Shown: positions 48,712-63,861 of the stretch, one piece after another | How positions within the stretch are numbered: the stretch's first letter is position 1 | Layout of the letters: every line of letters begins with the position of its first letter | NCBI RefSeq assembly: GCF_016863335.1 | Contig: NZ_BOOR01000061.1 | Span: 20,614-84,613, forward strand | Direction: 5' to 3' | Origin: Planotetraspora thailandica | Lineage (GTDB): Bacteria; Actinomycetota; Actinomycetes; Streptosporangiales; Streptosporangiaceae | Length of the DNA stretch: 64,000 nucleotides | Notes under the pieces: model-generated | What the model was told of the DNA's origin: nothing | Seen by the model: only the letters and a program-made list of their open reading frames with translations | Database searches by the model: none | Program-made: the position numbers and the translations under genes

Positions 48712-49398
48712 ATGGATGTCAATCCGCCTCCCGCCGCACGTCAGACCGACCCCGGCCGTCCGGCATCCGGCCGCATCCGCGAAGCCCGGTCCAATGACCT
48801 CGCCGTCCTCGTCGCTGCGAAAGAGGTCTTCACCGAGCGCGGTTGGTCGGCCCCGATGTCGGCCATCGCCGAACGCGCGGGAGTGGGCATCGGCAGCCTC
48901 TACCGGCGATATCCGAGCAAAGAGGCGCTGGCGCAGGCGCTGCAGATCGCGGCGATGGACCAGATCCGCGAGATCGCGGATGACTGCGTCGAGCACGTCC
49001 CGGCGGAGCTCGCGTTCGCGGCATTTCTCAACCGCTACCAGGCCGACTCCTTCGGGCCTCTCGTCTCCATCCTCGGCGGCCGCGTACCTGACCCACCCGA
49101 AGTCCACGCTGCCGCGGACCGCATGCGCGACTCCCTGCAGCGAGTGGTCGACGTCGCCCGAAGCTGCAAGCAGATCCCGGAGGACTACGGGCCCACCGAC
49201 ATTCTGCTGATCATCATTCATCTCCGTGGGGCGCTTCCTGGCGAGCCGGCCGAGGTGGTCAAGTACACCCAGAGGCTGCTGGAGCCGCTGCTGGCAGGTC
49301 TTCGTGTGATGGCATCGGCCGGACCAGGACGCGGCGAGAACGCCACGCCCGCCCCTCAATGGGATGAGTGGGTCGCTTTCTGGAGTGGGCACCGGTGA
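48712..49398 (+). CDS. TetR/AcrR-family transcriptional regulator
   Basis: A 228-aa repressor. After a Pro-rich N-terminus, the TetR DNA-binding domain spans about 27-75: ARSNDLAVLVAAKEVFTERG, then the HTH SAPMSAIAERAGVGIGSLYRRYPSKEAL (written in parts: MSAIAERAGVGIGSLYRRYP). The C-terminal ligand-binding and dimer domain is variable. It is divergent from the MFS exporter and should repress it and itself through the palindrome at 48668-48688. TACCGT (48700-48705) lies 6 bases before ATG 48712 and there is no Shine-Dalgarno, so the mRNA may be leaderless. Confidence 0.93.
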   Translation: MDVNPPPAARQTDPGRPASGRIREARSNDLAVLVAAKEVFTERGWSAPMSAIAERAGVGIGSLYRRYPSKEALAQALQIAAMDQIREIADDCVEHVPAELAFAAFLNRYQADSFGPLVSILGGRVPDPPEVHAAADRMRDSLQRVVDVARSCKQIPEDYGPTDILLIIIHLRGALPGEPAEVVKYTQRLLEPLLAGLRVMASAGPGRGENATPAPQWDEWVAFWSGHR

Positions 49399-49407
49399 AG
49401 GTCGTCC

Positions 49408-49423
49408 CCGGGCGCAAGCCCGG
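49408..49423. terminator. Small hairpin between convergent tetR and MFS genes
   Basis: CCGGGC (49408-49413) and GCCCGG (49418-49423) form a perfect 6-bp stem with a GCAA tetraloop. It lies in the 91-bp convergent gap and could stop transcription from both sides. Confidence 0.6.
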
Positions 49424-49489
49424 CTCCTGGGGCAGGAACTCCCACGATCGACAGCCCGCCGTGCGTCGCGAAGGGCACGCCGCCGCGAC

Positions 49490-50797
49490 TTAGGCGGTGG
49501 CGGGTTCGGTGGCCCGGCGGGCGCGCTCGGCCAGGGCGTACTCGTCGGTGCGCGCGTCGTAGGTGCGGAACCGGGGCAGCACGACCGACATCAGCCCGAC
49601 GACGCCGACGCACAGAAGCCCGCCCACGCCCAGGGAGAACCGGGTGCCGCCCAGTTGCGCCATGAAACCCGCGCGGGTGTCGCCCAGCATCGGGCCGGCC
49701 GAGTAGGACAGCAACTCGATGCCGGCCAGCCGTCCGCGGTATTCGTCGGGGATCGTCTGGTTCCAGATCGTCCCCCGGAACAGGCCGCTGACCATGTCGG
49801 CGCCGCCGGCGACCGCGAGGAAGAGGAACGTCAGCCAGATGTCGGGCATGAGGGCCGCGATCGCCACGGCGACACCCCATCCGGTCGCGGAGACGATCAC
49901 CGCGAGCCCGTGCCGGTGGACGTGGTTGGTCCATCCGGAGGTCAGCGAGGCGACGACCGAGCCCACCCCGCCCGCGGCGTACAGCAGGCCGAGCGCGTTC
50001 GGCGCGTTCAGGTCGTCGGCGAGGAACGGGAACAGCGCGTTCGAGAAGGCGAACGCCATGGCCGCGATGTCGACCAGATAGGTGCCCATCAGATCCGGGC
50101 GCCGCAGCGCGTACCGGACGCCTTCGACCATCGAGCGCAGCGACGCCGGGGTGGCCTCGTCCAACCGGGTCACCCTGCGCACCCTCACCAGCAACGCCAG
50201 GGAGACCAGGAAGGTCGCCACGTCGACGCCGTACGCCATGGCGGGCCCGAAGTTGGCGACGATGAGCCCGCCCGCCGCGGGGCCGGCGATCATGGCGGTG
50301 TTCCTGACCAGCCCCTGGATCGCGAACGCGGCGGTCATCTGGTCGAGCGGCACGACCCGGTTGATGATCGCCTGTTCGCTGGGGCCGCGCACGCTGCCGA
50401 ACCCGGCGGCCAGTGCGCCCACCACATAGAGCACCCAGGCCTGCGGGGACGGCATCAGAGCGTTGACCAGCAAAAGAACGGAGGTCAGGCAGAGCCCGAC
50501 CTCCGAGAGGATGACTATTTTGCGCCGGTCCAGCGCGTCGGCGATGGCCCCGCCCCACAGGCCGCACACCACCATGGGGACGAATTCGGCGAGGCTGACT
50601 AGACCGACCGCGACCGGAGACCCGGTGAGCTCCTTCATCTGGAACGGCACGGCGACGGTCGTGAGGATCGTGCCGAGCATGGTGATCAGGCCGGACCCGA
50701 GGAGAAGACGGAAGTCCCGCGAGGCCCGGAGCGGACTCAGGTCCAGGCGCATACGGCGGACGAGAGAGCTGAGCGATCGATCAGGACTTTCCGGCAC
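49490..50797 (-). CDS. MFS exporter (EntS/MFS_3-like, 12 TM)
   Basis: A 435-aa transporter with about 12 TM helices. The N-terminus LRASRDFRLLLGSGLITMLG and the loop-2/3 motif GLWGGAIADALDRRKIVILS are typical of the MFS_3 (enterobactin-exporter-like) group, as are RGPSEQAIINRVVPLDQM and IPDEYRGRLAGIELLSYSAG. It probably exports a small hydrophobic or siderophore-like compound; the substrate is unknown. GTG 50797 is used. It is divergent from the SnoaL-like gene at 51010, sharing a 212-bp region with two palindromes, and convergent with tetR. Confidence 0.88.
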   Translation of the reverse strand: MPESPDRSLSSLVRRMRLDLSPLRASRDFRLLLGSGLITMLGTILTTVAVPFQMKELTGSPVAVGLVSLAEFVPMVVCGLWGGAIADALDRRKIVILSEVGLCLTSVLLLVNALMPSPQAWVLYVVGALAAGFGSVRGPSEQAIINRVVPLDQMTAAFAIQGLVRNTAMIAGPAAGGLIVANFGPAMAYGVDVATFLVSLALLVRVRRVTRLDEATPASLRSMVEGVRYALRRPDLMGTYLVDIAAMAFAFSNALFPFLADDLNAPNALGLLYAAGGVGSVVASLTSGWTNHVHRHGLAVIVSATGWGVAVAIAALMPDIWLTFLFLAVAGGADMVSGLFRGTIWNQTIPDEYRGRLAGIELLSYSAGPMLGDTRAGFMAQLGGTRFSLGVGGLLCVGVVGLMSVVLPRFRTYDARTDEYALAERARRATEPATA

Positions 50798-50900
50798 GAT
50801 CGTCCATTTTGATCGACGCGCGGGAGGCGGAGCAAACCGTTTTATCGGGTCACGCGTCCGCTCGGCGCGTGCACGCCCCGGGGACGATCAATGTCTCCGA

Positions 50901-50946
50901 TTAGTGCATATGCACACTAAAGTGATCAGATTGGCATAAATCTGAT
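50901..50946. promoter_or_regulatory. Two palindromes in the MFS/SnoaL divergent region
   Basis: Site 1 (50901-50920) is centred on the perfect palindrome GTGCATATGCAC (50904-50915) and flanked by TTA on one side and a shifted CTAA on the other. Site 2 (50925-50946) is ATCAGATT, a 6-bp spacer, and its exact complement AATCTGAT. The stretch is clearly AT-richer than its surroundings. Both are probably operators for regulation of the divergent genes. No regulator gene is adjacent to this pair. Confidence 0.65.
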
Positions 50947-51009
50947 AAACGTGATTTCGCGGCATATCTTGTGTCAACTGACCGGCGCCCCGGGAAGGAG
51001 CATCCTCCG

Positions 51010-51450
51010 ATGTCTGATCTTGTGCGTTGCCTCGAACGGCTAAGAGACGCCTTCAACCGGCATGATCTCGGCGAACTGGCGCTCTGCTTCGGGAAGAGAG
51101 CCGTTCTCGTCGCGCCGGACGGCATCGGGGAGGACAGAGACGAGATCGCCTCCTACTACGGCCAATTCATGGAGGCGTTTCCCGACTCCCGCTGCACGAT
51201 CAAGTCGGTGATCACCTCGGCGGACACCCTGGTCGCGGAGTACACCATCACCGGCAGGCACAAGGGGCCGTGGCTGGTGCCGGGGGGAGGGACGGTCGAG
51301 CCCACCCTCCGCTCGATCAACGTGCGCGTCTGCTGCCAGTCGTACGTGGAGGACGGCCTGATCGCCAGCCACCGCGTCTTCTACGACCAGTTCGAGGTGG
51401 CCGCCCAGCTGGGCGGTTCGTTGTGCTTTTCCGGCCTGCAGGAGATCTAG
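51010..51450 (+). CDS. SnoaL-like (NTF2-fold) protein, first copy
   Basis: A 146-aa single-domain protein of the SnoaL/ester-cyclase type: helix CLERLRDAFNRHDLGELALC, the strand-helix segment RDEIASYYGQFMEAFPDSRC, and conserved beta-sheet pieces SADTLVAEYTITGRHKGPW and EDGLIASHRVFYDQFE. This fold binds small hydrophobic ligands and includes polyketide cyclases and isomerases, but no catalytic residue set can be assigned. ATG 51010 has GGAAGGAG upstream (about 50993-51000). It is convergent with a second SnoaL-like gene. Confidence 0.85.
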   Translation: MSDLVRCLERLRDAFNRHDLGELALCFGKRAVLVAPDGIGEDRDEIASYYGQFMEAFPDSRCTIKSVITSADTLVAEYTITGRHKGPWLVPGGGTVEPTLRSINVRVCCQSYVEDGLIASHRVFYDQFEVAAQLGGSLCFSGLQEI

Positions 51451-51466
51451 AGGCTTTCCCCGCGGC

Positions 51467-51497
51467 CGGCACGGCCACCGTCACGATGACCGTGCCG
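51467..51497. terminator. Hairpin between the two convergent SnoaL-like genes
   Basis: CGGCACGG (51467-51474) pairs perfectly with CCGTGCCG (51490-51497) around a 15-nt loop, in the 60-bp convergent gap. It is a likely bidirectional terminator. Confidence 0.6.
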
Positions 51498-51510
51498 AAG
51501 GCGTCCCCCG

Positions 51511-51873
51511 TCAGGCGGGCACCTTGTCGAGGAAGCCGTACACGGTCCTGATGCGCCCGTCCTCGGCGAGCGCGACCACGTCGAAGCCGATCACGACGGG
51601 CTCGGCGGCGCCCTCCGGCGTGAGATGCCACGTGAACCTCGCGATGTCGTGGTGGCCGTCCACGGGCCCCAGGGTGATCGCCAGACCGGGGAACATCTCC
51701 CTTGCCCCGGCGATGACCTCCCCGAAGGCGTCGTGGCCGGTGACGGAGGCCTGCGGGTCGGTGAACGAGACGTCCTCGGTCAGCAGATCGGCGATCGCCT
51801 TGGCCCTGGCGTCGGCGTCCGCCTCGTTCCAGACGGCGATGTAACGCTCGGCCACCGCGGTGTAGTCGGTCAT
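51511..51873 (-). CDS. SnoaL-like (NTF2-fold) protein, second copy
   Basis: A 120-aa protein with the same fold class as its convergent neighbour but little direct similarity: YTAVAERYIAVWNEADADAR, DLLTEDVSFTDPQASVTGHD (the family D-P segment), EVIAGAREMFPGLAITLG, and the final strand DGRIRTVYGFLDKVPA. It probably binds a small organic ligand; function unknown. ATG 51873 has GGAG 6 bases upstream; an ATG twelve codons earlier is less likely. The acyl-CoA synthetase gene ends further along on the same strand, 132 bases upstream of this start. Confidence 0.87.
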   Translation of the reverse strand: MTDYTAVAERYIAVWNEADADARAKAIADLLTEDVSFTDPQASVTGHDAFGEVIAGAREMFPGLAITLGPVDGHHDIARFTWHLTPEGAAEPVVIGFDVVALAEDGRIRTVYGFLDKVPA

Positions 51874-52005
51874 GTCCTGCTCCTTCATCCGTGGGGATCG
51901 GTGCGACACAGGAAAGGTGTCATGGGCACCGGAAGACGGTCGATGACGTCGCAGGTAAGGAGCCCCGGGCCCGGTACGGCGCCGCCGTACCGGGAGACCG
52001 CGGTT

Positions 52006-53658
52006 TCAGAGCCCGAGCGTCTCCTTGCGGAGGTGGGTCTTGAGCACCTTGCCGCCGGGGTTGCGGGGGAGTTCGGTTTCCCTGAACCAGAATCGGATGG
52101 GCACCTTGAAGGGGGCGATCCGGTCGCGCAGGAACGCCTGGAGCTCTTCGGCCGTGGCCGCGGAGCCCGGCTTGAGCCGCACGACCGCGCCCACCTGCTC
52201 GCCCATCTCGTCGTCGGGGATGCCGATTACGGCGGCGTCGTCGATGGCGGTGTGCTCGAACAGGGCGGCCTCGACCTCGGCGCAGTAGACGTTCTCCCCG
52301 CCTCTGATCACCATGTCCTTGGCGCGGTCGACGATGTAGACGAACCCCTCCTCGTCGACGCGGGCGAGGTCGCCCGTGTGCAGCCAGCCGTTCACGAAGG
52401 TCTCGGCGGTGGCGTCGGGCCGGTTCCAATAGCCCAGGATCACGATGGGCCCGCGGATGCACAGCTCCCCGACCTCGCCCGTCGGCACCTCGTCGCCGTG
52501 CGGGTCGCAGATCTTGACGTCGAGGACCGCCGCGGGCAGGCCGATGCTGTCCGGCTTGGCCAGGTAGCCGGCGCCGCTGTTGTAGACCGCCAGGGCGGTG
52601 GTCTCGGTCATGCCGTACCCGTTGCCGGGGGTGCGCTTGGGCAGCAGTTCGGTGATGCGCTCAAGCAGCTTCGGCGGCGCGGGGGCCCCGCCGTACGAGA
52701 CCGAGGTGAGCGAGGAGATGTCGTGCTCGCCGAACGAGGGGTGGGAGAGCAGCTGCCAGGCGTTGGTCGGCACGCCGCTCATCGTGGTGACCTTCTCGCG
52801 TTCGATGAGCTCGAGCGCACGCTGCGGGTCCCACTTGTACATGAGCACCAGTTGCCCGCCGGTGAAGAACGTCGGCATGAGGACGGCGAAACACCCGGTC
52901 GTGTGGAACAGCGGGACGGTCAGGAGCGTGATGCGGCGGACGGCGGCGGCCTCGGCCGGGTCCTTGCCCGCCCGGGCGACGGCGCTCATCAGCGCGTAGG
53001 CCACGGTCATCGGCGCCTGGCCGAGGTTCCTGTGGCTGCCGAGCGCGCCCTTGGACCGCCCGGTCGTCCCGGAGGTGTAGAAGATCGTGGCTGGGTCGTC
53101 GGGGCCGATCTCGACGTCCGGGAGCGTGACGTCGGACCTGACCTCGCCCATCACCTCTGACCAGTTCGCGTCGGCCGCCCGGGTGACGATCATCGGCACG
53201 CCGCTGCCCGACAGCCGCTCGGCGCGCTCGCCGTCGGCGATGACCAGCTTGGCACCCGAGTCGGCCAGGCCGTACTCCATCTCCTGCCGGGTCCACCACG
53301 CGTTCAGCGGGACGGCGACTGCTCCCGCGGCGAGCGCGGCGGACATCGCGATGACCCACTCGGGGTAGTTGCGCATGGCGACGGCGACCCGGTCGCCCTT
53401 GCGGACGCCGTAGTCGCCGATGAGGCGATGTGCCAGTGTGGCGGCGAGACGGAAGTGCTCCTCGAAGGTCAGGCGCTCGTCCTCGTAGACGACGAAGAGC
53501 TTCTCCCCGTGGAAGCGGCTCATTTCCAGCAGCGCGCGGAAGGTGGCCGGCGCGTGCTTCCACGCCCGGATCGTGTTGCCGGCGACCTCGACCTCTTCCA
53601 TCTCGAAGAGCTGGCCGGGCGCGGTGAGCTGTGCCTGCACCTGATCGTTCGCTGTCAT
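52006..53658 (-). CDS. Fatty-acyl-CoA synthetase-like AMP-binding enzyme
   Basis: A 550-aa class I adenylate-forming enzyme that activates a carboxylic acid with ATP and forms the CoA thioester. It shows the AMP-binding P-loop IFYTSGTTGRSKGALG (near 187), GYGMTETTALAVYN (near 340), the hinge region GWLHTGDLARVDEEGFVYIV, DRAKDMVIRGGENVYCAEVE, and the C-terminal catalytic Lys in LPRNPGGKVLKTHLRKE. Chain-length preference is unknown. ATG 53658 follows GGGAG; the frame continues far upstream but into non-coding and argC-control DNA. It is divergent from argC, sharing 166 bp. Confidence 0.92.
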   Translation of the reverse strand: MTANDQVQAQLTAPGQLFEMEEVEVAGNTIRAWKHAPATFRALLEMSRFHGEKLFVVYEDERLTFEEHFRLAATLAHRLIGDYGVRKGDRVAVAMRNYPEWVIAMSAALAAGAVAVPLNAWWTRQEMEYGLADSGAKLVIADGERAERLSGSGVPMIVTRAADANWSEVMGEVRSDVTLPDVEIGPDDPATIFYTSGTTGRSKGALGSHRNLGQAPMTVAYALMSAVARAGKDPAEAAAVRRITLLTVPLFHTTGCFAVLMPTFFTGGQLVLMYKWDPQRALELIEREKVTTMSGVPTNAWQLLSHPSFGEHDISSLTSVSYGGAPAPPKLLERITELLPKRTPGNGYGMTETTALAVYNSGAGYLAKPDSIGLPAAVLDVKICDPHGDEVPTGEVGELCIRGPIVILGYWNRPDATAETFVNGWLHTGDLARVDEEGFVYIVDRAKDMVIRGGENVYCAEVEAALFEHTAIDDAAVIGIPDDEMGEQVGAVVRLKPGSAATAEELQAFLRDRIAPFKVPIRFWFRETELPRNPGGKVLKTHLRKETLGL

Positions 53659-53683
53659 TCTGGCGTGCTCCCGGGGGGTGTAG

Positions 53684-54844
<1,161 letters not shown>

Positions 54845-54902
54845 GACAGCGCACAACAAGCCCGCTGGCGGAGTGCCCCATCCATGACGGGAGTGCGAGC
54901 GC

Positions 54903-56057
54903 ATGAGCGTCACCGCGCCTTTGGGCTTCCGCGCCGCGGGAGTGGCCGCCGGCATCAAGAGCAGCGGCGACCGCGACCTCGCGCTCGTGGTCAACGACGG
55001 CCCGTCCCGTGCGGCGGCCGGCGTCTTCACTGCCAACCGCGTCAAGGCGGCGCCCGTGTTGTGGTCGGCCCAGGTTCTGAGCGGCGGCCGGGTCGGGGCG
55101 GTCGTGCTCAACTCCGGCGGGGCCAACGCGTGCACCGGCCCGGCAGGCTTCCAGGACACCCACACCACCGCCGAGAAGGTCGCCGGCGTCCTGGGTGACT
55201 CCGCCGCCGAGGTCGCCGTGTGCTCCACCGGCCTGATAGGCGAGCGACTGCCCATGGATCCGCTCCTCGCCGGGATCGACGTGGCCGCCGCCCAGCTGTC
55301 CAGGGACGGCGGGCTGGCCGCGGCCGACGCCATCCGGACGACCGACACGGTCAGCAAGATCTCCTTCCGGCGCGGTGAGGGCGGATACATGGTCGGCGGC
55401 ATGGCCAAGGGCGCTGGCATGCTCGCCCCGGCCCTCGCCACCATGTTGTGCGTGCTCACGACCGACGCCGAGATCGCCCCCGAGGACCTCGACAAGGTGC
55501 TGCGGGCCGCGACCGCGGTGACGTTCGACCGCCTCGACGCCGACGGCTGCATGTCCACCAACGACACCGTGCTGCTGCTCGCCAGCGGTGCCTCCGGCGT
55601 GCGGCCCGACCTGGCCGAGTTCGAGAAGGTCGTCACCGGCGTGTGCGCCGACCTCGCCCGCCAGCTCCTGGTCGACGCCGAGGGGGCCACCAAGGCCATC
55701 GCGATCGAGGTGGTGGGCGCCGCGTCCGAGGAGGACGCGGTGACCGTCGGCCGCGCTGTCTCCCGGTCGAACCTGTTCAAGTGCGCCATCTACGGCGAAG
55801 ACCCCAACTGGGGCCGGGTGGTCAGCGCGGTCGGCACCACGGACGCGGAGTTCGACCCCGACCGGCTCAACGTGGCGATCAACGGCATCTGGATCTGCCG
55901 CGGCGGCGCGGCCGGCGACGACCGGTCCAAGGTCGACCTGCGCCCCCGCGACGTGACCGTGACCATCGACCTGTCCGCGGGGCCACACTCGGCGACCGTC
56001 CACACCACCGACCTCAGCGCGGCCTACGTGCACGAGAACTCGGCGTACTCGTCATGA
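54903..56057 (+). CDS. argJ: Bifunctional ornithine acetyltransferase / N-acetylglutamate synthase
   Basis: A self-cleaving Ntn-type enzyme (384 aa) that recycles the acetyl group from N-acetylornithine to glutamate. The autocleavage motif [15 protein letters not shown] places the nucleophile at Thr180, separating alpha and beta chains. Other conserved parts are [26 protein letters not shown], and the C-terminal [10 protein letters not shown] and [11 protein letters not shown]. Whether it can also use acetyl-CoA is not decidable here. The ATG at 54903 has GGGAGTG upstream. The stop overlaps argB (ATGA). Confidence 0.95.
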   Translation: MSVTAPLGFRAAGVAAGIKSSGDRDLALVVNDGPSRAAAGVFTANRVKAAPVLWSAQVLSGGRVGAVVLNSGGANACTGPAGFQDTHTTAEKVAGVLGDSAAEVAVCSTGLIGERLPMDPLLAGIDVAAAQLSRDGGLAAADAIRTTDTVSKISFRRGEGGYMVGGMAKGAGMLAPALATMLCVLTTDAEIAPEDLDKVLRAATAVTFDRLDADGCMSTNDTVLLLASGASGVRPDLAEFEKVVTGVCADLARQLLVDAEGATKAIAIEVVGAASEEDAVTVGRAVSRSNLFKCAIYGEDPNWGRVVSAVGTTDAEFDPDRLNVAINGIWICRGGAAGDDRSKVDLRPRDVTVTIDLSAGPHSATVHTTDLSAAYVHENSAYSS

Positions 56058-56976
56058 GCAGCAGGGCGAACGGAGCCATGGACAAGGCCCACACGCTGAT
56101 CGAGGCGCTGCCCTGGCTGGCGCGCTTCCACGGCGCCACCGTCGTCATCAAGTACGGCGGGAACGCGATGACCGAGGAGCACCTTCGGGCGAAGTTCGCC
56201 GACGACGTGGTGTTCCTCAGGTACGCCGGGCTGAAGCCGGTCATCGTGCACGGCGGCGGGCCGCAGATCCAGGCGCAGCTCGACCTGCAGGGCATCGACA
56301 GCCACTTCGTGTCCGGGCTGCGGGTCACCACGCCCGAGGCGATGCAGGTGGTCAGGATGGTCCTCGTCGGCCAGGTCAACCGCGACGTGGTCGGGCTGAT
56401 CAACCGGCATGGGCCGTTCGCGGTCGGCATGTCGGGCGAGGACGCCCACCTGTTCACCGCCGAGCGCAAATACGCCGTCGTCGACGGAGTCAAGATCGAC
56501 ATCGGCCAGGTGGGGGAGATAGTCAATGTCGAGGCGGGAGCCGTACAGGCACTGCTCGACGACGGGCGCATCCCTGTGGTGTCGTCGATCGCCCGCGGTG
56601 CGGACGGCGAGATCTACAACGTGAACGCCGACACGGCCGCCGCAGCCCTTGCCGTCGCGCTCAGGGCCTCCAAGCTGATCGTCCTCACCGACGTCGAAGG
56701 CCTGTACGCCGACTGGCGGCCCGACGACCCAGGTCTGGAGGTGATCAGCCGGATCAGGGCGTCCGAGCTGGCGGGCCTCCTCCCCGGCCTGTCCAGCGGC
56801 ATGGTGCCCAAGATGGAGGCGTGCCTGACGGCCGTCGAGGGCGGCGTCCCGCAGGCGCACGTGCTCGACGGGCGGGCACCCCACGCACTGCTGTTGGAGA
56901 TCTTCACCGACGAGGGCATCGGCACCATGGTCCTGCCCGACACCGACGACTTCGCCAAGGAAACGGGGGTCGCGCC

Positions 56977-56980
<4 letters not shown>
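56054..56980 (+). CDS. argB: Acetylglutamate kinase
   Basis: Second pathway step (308 aa), phosphorylating N-acetylglutamate. It shows [15 protein letters not shown] (phosphate-binding Lys and GG), [32 protein letters not shown] (substrate site), [20 protein letters not shown], and the Lys in [13 protein letters not shown]. An N-terminal helix before the kinase core (about 1-20) is present, as in arginine-inhibited hexameric NAGKs, so feedback inhibition by arginine is plausible. It is coupled to argJ and argD by ATGA overlaps. Confidence 0.95.
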
Positions 56981-59688
<2,708 letters not shown>

Positions 59689-59725
59689 TCCGGCGCCGTC
59701 CGCCCGGGGCGGACGCCAGAGCTGA

Positions 59726-62073
<2,348 letters not shown>

Positions 62074-62210
62074 AGTGACCCGTGGGCCGGATATCGAGTG
62101 GCGGTAGGGTTTGGCCTCGGGCAGGCTTGTACGGGAGGCAGTGCCGTACATGACAAAACAGCATGTGCGGCAGGAGGCCGCACATCCATCGATGAGTGAG
62201 AGCCAGGACC

Positions 62211-63515
62211 GTGACCGCTTCTTCGGGCAACCTCGTCCCGACATCTGAGGGCGCCGACATCCTCGACGATCTGGAATGGCGCGACATCCTCGCGCAGACC
62301 ACCGACGCCGACGCGCTGCGCGCCTCCCTGGCCGAGGGCCCGATCACGGTCTATGCGGGCTTCGACCCGACGGCTCCGTCGCTCCACGTCGGAAACCTCG
62401 CCACGCTGCTGATCCTGACGAGGTTCCAGCGGGCGGGCCACCGGCCGATCGGCCTGGTCGGCGGGGCCACCGGCCTCATCGGCGATCCGAGTGGCCGCAG
62501 CACCGAACGCGCGCTGAACTCCGAGGAGATCGTCGAGGAGTGGCTGGCGCGGATCAGGGTGCAGGTCGAGAAATTCCTGTCCTTCGACGAGGGTCCGGCG
62601 GCGGCGACGCTGGTCAGCAACCTCGACTGGACCGGGAACCTGTCGGCGATCGACTTCCTCCGCGACATCGGCAAGCACTTCCCGGTCAACCGCATGCTGG
62701 CCAGGGAGTCGGTGTCCGCGAGGCTCAGCGGAGAAGGGCTCAGTTACACCGAGTTCAGCTACCAGATCCTCCAGGCCAACGACTACCTGGAGCTCTACCG
62801 CCGGCACGGCTGCTCGCTCCAGATCGGCGGCAGCGACCAATGGGGCAACATCACCGCGGGTGTCGACCTGATCCGCCGGGTCGAGGGCGCACACGTGCAC
62901 GCACTGACCGGGAAGCTGATCACCAAGGCCGACGGCACGAAGTTCGGCAAGACCGCGGGCGGCGCCGTCTGGCTGGATCCCGCGTTGACCTCGCCGTACG
63001 CGTTCTACCAGTACTGGCTCAACTCCGACGACCGCGATGTCGTGCGCTTCCTGAAGGTCTTCACGTTCAAGACCCGCGAGGAGATCGACGAGCTGGAGCG
63101 GTCGGTGAAGGAACGGCCGGCCGCGAGAGAGGCGCAGCGGGCGCTCGCGGAGGATCTGACGACGCTCGTCCACGGCGCCGATGAGCTCGCGCGGGTGATC
63201 GCCGCGTCACGGGCGTTGTTCGGCCAGGGATCACTCGCCGACCTGGACGCCAGGACTCTCGAATCCGCCCTCGCCGAGGTGCCCAAGGCCACGCTCTCCT
63301 CGCTCGGTGCCTCCTTCGTGGACCTGCTCGTCGACAGCGGTCTGGTCGAGTCGAGATCGGCCGCTCGGCGGGCCATCAAGGAGGGCGGGGCATACCTCAA
63401 CAACGTGAAGATCGCCGACGAGGAGTATGTGCCCTCGGTCGATGACCTGCTGCGTGACCGGTTCCTCGTGCTGCGGCGCGGCAAGAAGACCATCGGCGGC
63501 GTGGAGCTGGTCTGA
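62211..63515 (+). CDS. tyrS: Tyrosine--tRNA ligase
   Basis: Class I synthetase (434 aa). It shows the HIGH-type motif [12 protein letters not shown] (near 52), tyrosine-pocket residues in [10 protein letters not shown] and [35 protein letters not shown], the KMSKS-type loop [16 protein letters not shown], and a C-terminal S4 RNA-binding domain ([20 protein letters not shown]). GTG 62211 is preferred, giving [20 protein letters not shown] after the start; GTG 62196 is five codons earlier and neither has a good ribosome-binding site. TAGGGT (62105-62110) is a possible -10. Confidence 0.94.
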   Translation: MTASSGNLVPTSEGADILDDLEWRDILAQTTDADALRASLAEGPITVYAGFDPTAPSLHVGNLATLLILTRFQRAGHRPIGLVGGATGLIGDPSGRSTERALNSEEIVEEWLARIRVQVEKFLSFDEGPAAATLVSNLDWTGNLSAIDFLRDIGKHFPVNRMLARESVSARLSGEGLSYTEFSYQILQANDYLELYRRHGCSLQIGGSDQWGNITAGVDLIRRVEGAHVHALTGKLITKADGTKFGKTAGGAVWLDPALTSPYAFYQYWLNSDDRDVVRFLKVFTFKTREEIDELERSVKERPAAREAQRALAEDLTTLVHGADELARVIAASRALFGQGSLADLDARTLESALAEVPKATLSSLGASFVDLLVDSGLVESRSAARRAIKEGGAYLNNVKIADEEYVPSVDDLLRDRFLVLRRGKKTIGGVELV

Positions 63516-63530
63516 TCCGATCCGTACGGC

Positions 63531-63563
63531 AGCCGCCCCGGTGTCTTCGGACCCGGGGCGGCT
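63531..63563 (+). terminator. Terminator after tyrS
   Basis: AGCCGCCCCGG (63531-63541) pairs with 63553-63563; after a one-base bulge, GTC/GAC closes a TTCG tetraloop (63546-63549) in the very stable C(UUCG)G context. A TTCGTTGT stretch follows. It separates tyrS from the promoter region downstream. Confidence 0.88.
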
Positions 63564-63671
63564 TCGTTGTGGTCAAGAATCCTTGTGAGCGGGGTAACAG
63601 TCTTGTGGCGATGGGCACGATTAGGTCGCGATCAGTGCCCTGACCTGCGGTTTCTTGCAGGGTGCTCTGAT

Positions 63672-63700
63672 TTGACGAGAGCGTGAGAGTTGCCTAATGT
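63672..63700 (+). promoter_or_regulatory. Upstream tandem promoter, probably for an rRNA operon
   Basis: TTGACG (63672-63677), a 17-bp spacer and TAATGT (63695-63700) make a near-consensus vegetative promoter. Seven bases after the -10, GCCCCGGAGACG begins (63708-63719); the same 12 bases recur behind the second promoter. Strong tandem promoters with a shared downstream element after tyrS fit rrn control regions of actinobacteria. No ORF lies between here and the window edge. Confidence 0.75.
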
Positions 63701-63832
63701 TTCCTTCGCCCCGGAGACGCGGGACGCCGACAAGGCGGCCGGACTCCGGAAGGCAAAGCCACTCAGACAAACATCCAGATGCGGTGTTCACACTTCATCC
63801 GGTTGGTCGTGGTCTGTCCGAACTCTAGGGTT

Positions 63833-63861
63833 TTGACATCTTGCGACCGAGAATGTAAGTT
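63833..63861 (+). promoter_or_regulatory. Downstream tandem promoter, probably for an rRNA operon
   Basis: A perfect TTGACA (63833-63838), a 17-bp spacer and TAAGTT (63856-63861). GCCCCGGAGACG follows at 63871-63882, 9 bases after the -10. This is the best -35 box in the window. The two promoters are 161 bp apart. Confidence 0.78.

Noticed and set aside
47214..53658. Calling the accessory block a mobile island or biosynthetic gene cluster
   Set aside because: No integrase, transposase, att-like direct repeats, tRNA junction or biosynthetic core enzyme is visible, so only an accessory region can be claimed.
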